Assembly (NCBI GenBank): GCA_938027655.1
Contig: CALJAP010000146.1
Location: forward strand, 1 to 34,160
Length of the DNA: 34,160 nucleotides
Source: an uncultured bacterium
GTDB taxonomy: Bacteria > Armatimonadota > HRBIN16
Direction of reading: 5' to 3'
Shown here: in pieces, positions 33,451 to 34,160 of the stretch
Layout of the letters: each line of letters opens with the position of its first letter
How positions within the stretch are numbered: position 1 is the first letter of the stretch
Notes under the pieces: generated by a model
What the model was told of the DNA's origin: nothing
Databases searched by the model: none
What the model saw: only the letters and a program-made list of their open reading frames with translations
Position numbers and translations under genes: made by a program

Positions 33451-34160
33451 ATGAGATACGCTGTTGTCATGCTTGCTCTGATGTCCGCTTTATGGACAGG
33501 GGCACGGACGCTCGCTATGGGTCAACTTGAAGGAAGCGGGAAGTGGGATCGCGCTCGTGACCTGTCCCATTATTTGGAGACGACGCCGACTTCTAATTTG
33601 GAGATTGTGTCTGTCTACGTGGAAAGACTCTTCGGAGATACGGAAACGAGCAGGGATTTCTTCAGTGATTATCCGGAGTCTACATCCTCCCTGCGCACAT
33701 TGGTTCGCGCACTCGCCGCGCACGCGAAGCAGACGTGTGACAGAGGCGACTGGAAGCGTGGAGAACGTGCCTTTGGATTGGCACTACGCCTGGTCCGCGG
33801 GGTGCTGCAGCTGAAGCCTCCTGAGAAAATACCCATTGGCAGAGAACCCAATGGCGAGGAAATCTACGTGCATCGAGGAGCAGCTCTCGTATACGCAGAT
33901 GCGCTCGCCAGCACAGCCGTGTTCCTAATAGCCGAGCGTTTGCAGCAAATAGCGAGTATGGATAGGCAATATGCACGTCTTCTCAATGCTCCTCTGCAAC
34001 GTGCCCGGGAAATCGCCGCAGAGCAGAGAAAGCACGCAAGCAGAACATTGCCTCTGCTTAGGAAAGGAGATTACCAACAGCTTGACCAAGTCACTGAAAG
34101 ACACCTGTCTACCTTGCGCTCGCTTATCGACAAGTGGGAGAGGGAGATCATGCAGTCTTT
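33451..34160 (+). CDS. Secreted helical protein of unknown family, partner gene of module 2 (3' truncated by window)
   Basis: The frame is open from the ATG at 33451 to the window edge, 236 codons. GAGAGGTG lies about 8 bases upstream. Residues 1-22 look like a signal peptide (M-R-Y-A-V-V-M-L-A-L-M-S-A-L-W). The mature part is predicted to be mostly helical, with many Arg, Glu and Leu residues, one cysteine, and helix pairs such as L-R-T-L-V-R-A-L-A-A-H-A-K and A-D-A-L-A-S-T-A-V-F-L-I-A-E-R-L. I do not recognise a family. It shares no sequence with the module-1 partner, only its position and export signal. The true end is outside the window. Confidence 0.72.
   Translation, partial: MRYAVVMLALMSALWTGARTLAMGQLEGSGKWDRARDLSHYLETTPTSNLEIVSVYVERLFGDTETSRDFFSDYPESTSSLRTLVRALAAHAKQTCDRGDWKRGERAFGLALRLVRGVLQLKPPEKIPIGREPNGEEIYVHRGAALVYADALASTAVFLIAERLQQIASMDRQYARLLNAPLQRAREIAAEQRKHASRTLPLLRKGDYQQLDQVTERHLSTLRSLIDKWEREIMQS

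Overview
The window looks like a chromosomal stretch from a GC-rich, diderm, probably motile and possibly thermophilic bacterium. The diderm reading rests on three secretin-domain proteins, a lipoprotein and Tat signals; motility rests on FlhA and FlhF. The mix of an RtcB intein, Uma2 nucleases, a DUF433/DUF5615 pair, GH4, DUF362 proteins and C-rich/G-rich double-hairpin repeats suggests Armatimonadota or a similar lineage. That assignment is inferred from gene style, not from a marker gene. No rRNA, tRNA or CRISPR array was seen.

Layout. Positions 1-877 hold a redox pair: the end of a ferredoxin-NADP reductase/thioredoxin-reductase-like flavoprotein and a TlpA-like thioredoxin. Positions 882-4427 hold a minus-strand operon of DUF362 lipoprotein, membrane NapH/NapG-like polyferredoxin and Tat-exported DUF362 protein. 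Positions 4753-6026 carry a YprB-type RNase H-fold nuclease and a DUF433/DUF5615 antitoxin/toxin pair. Then come mfd (minus), a Uma2 nuclease, and rtcB interrupted by a 510-residue intein at its metal-binding cysteine. An ADP-ribosylglycohydrolase-fold protein and a CoA-binding protein follow.

Positions 15659-20494 form a minus-strand operon of three overlapping secretin-domain genes. The middle one has a repeat element translated into its N-terminus. Next are a RhaD-like aldolase, a coiled-coil protein with heptad-multiple repeats, miaB, and a small secreted Cys/Lys/Ala-rich protein. A repeat-filled non-coding stretch (24557-25277) precedes a GH4 glycosidase. Then come a Uma2 relic and the minus-strand flhA-flhF-GT2 operon.

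The last 2.8 kb (31343-34160) is the most unusual part. Two direct copies of a 114-bp segment encode the end of an Rhs core. Each runs into a different cysteine-rich C-terminus and is followed by a different signal-peptide-bearing gene of unknown family. This is the layout of orphan polymorphic-toxin tips with possible cognate partners, but neither the C-termini nor the partners belong to families I recognise. Working links elsewhere: the redox pair and polyferredoxin operon may share electron-transfer roles; RhaD and GH4 point to plant-type sugar use; FlhF, FlhA and GT2 probably serve the flagellum.
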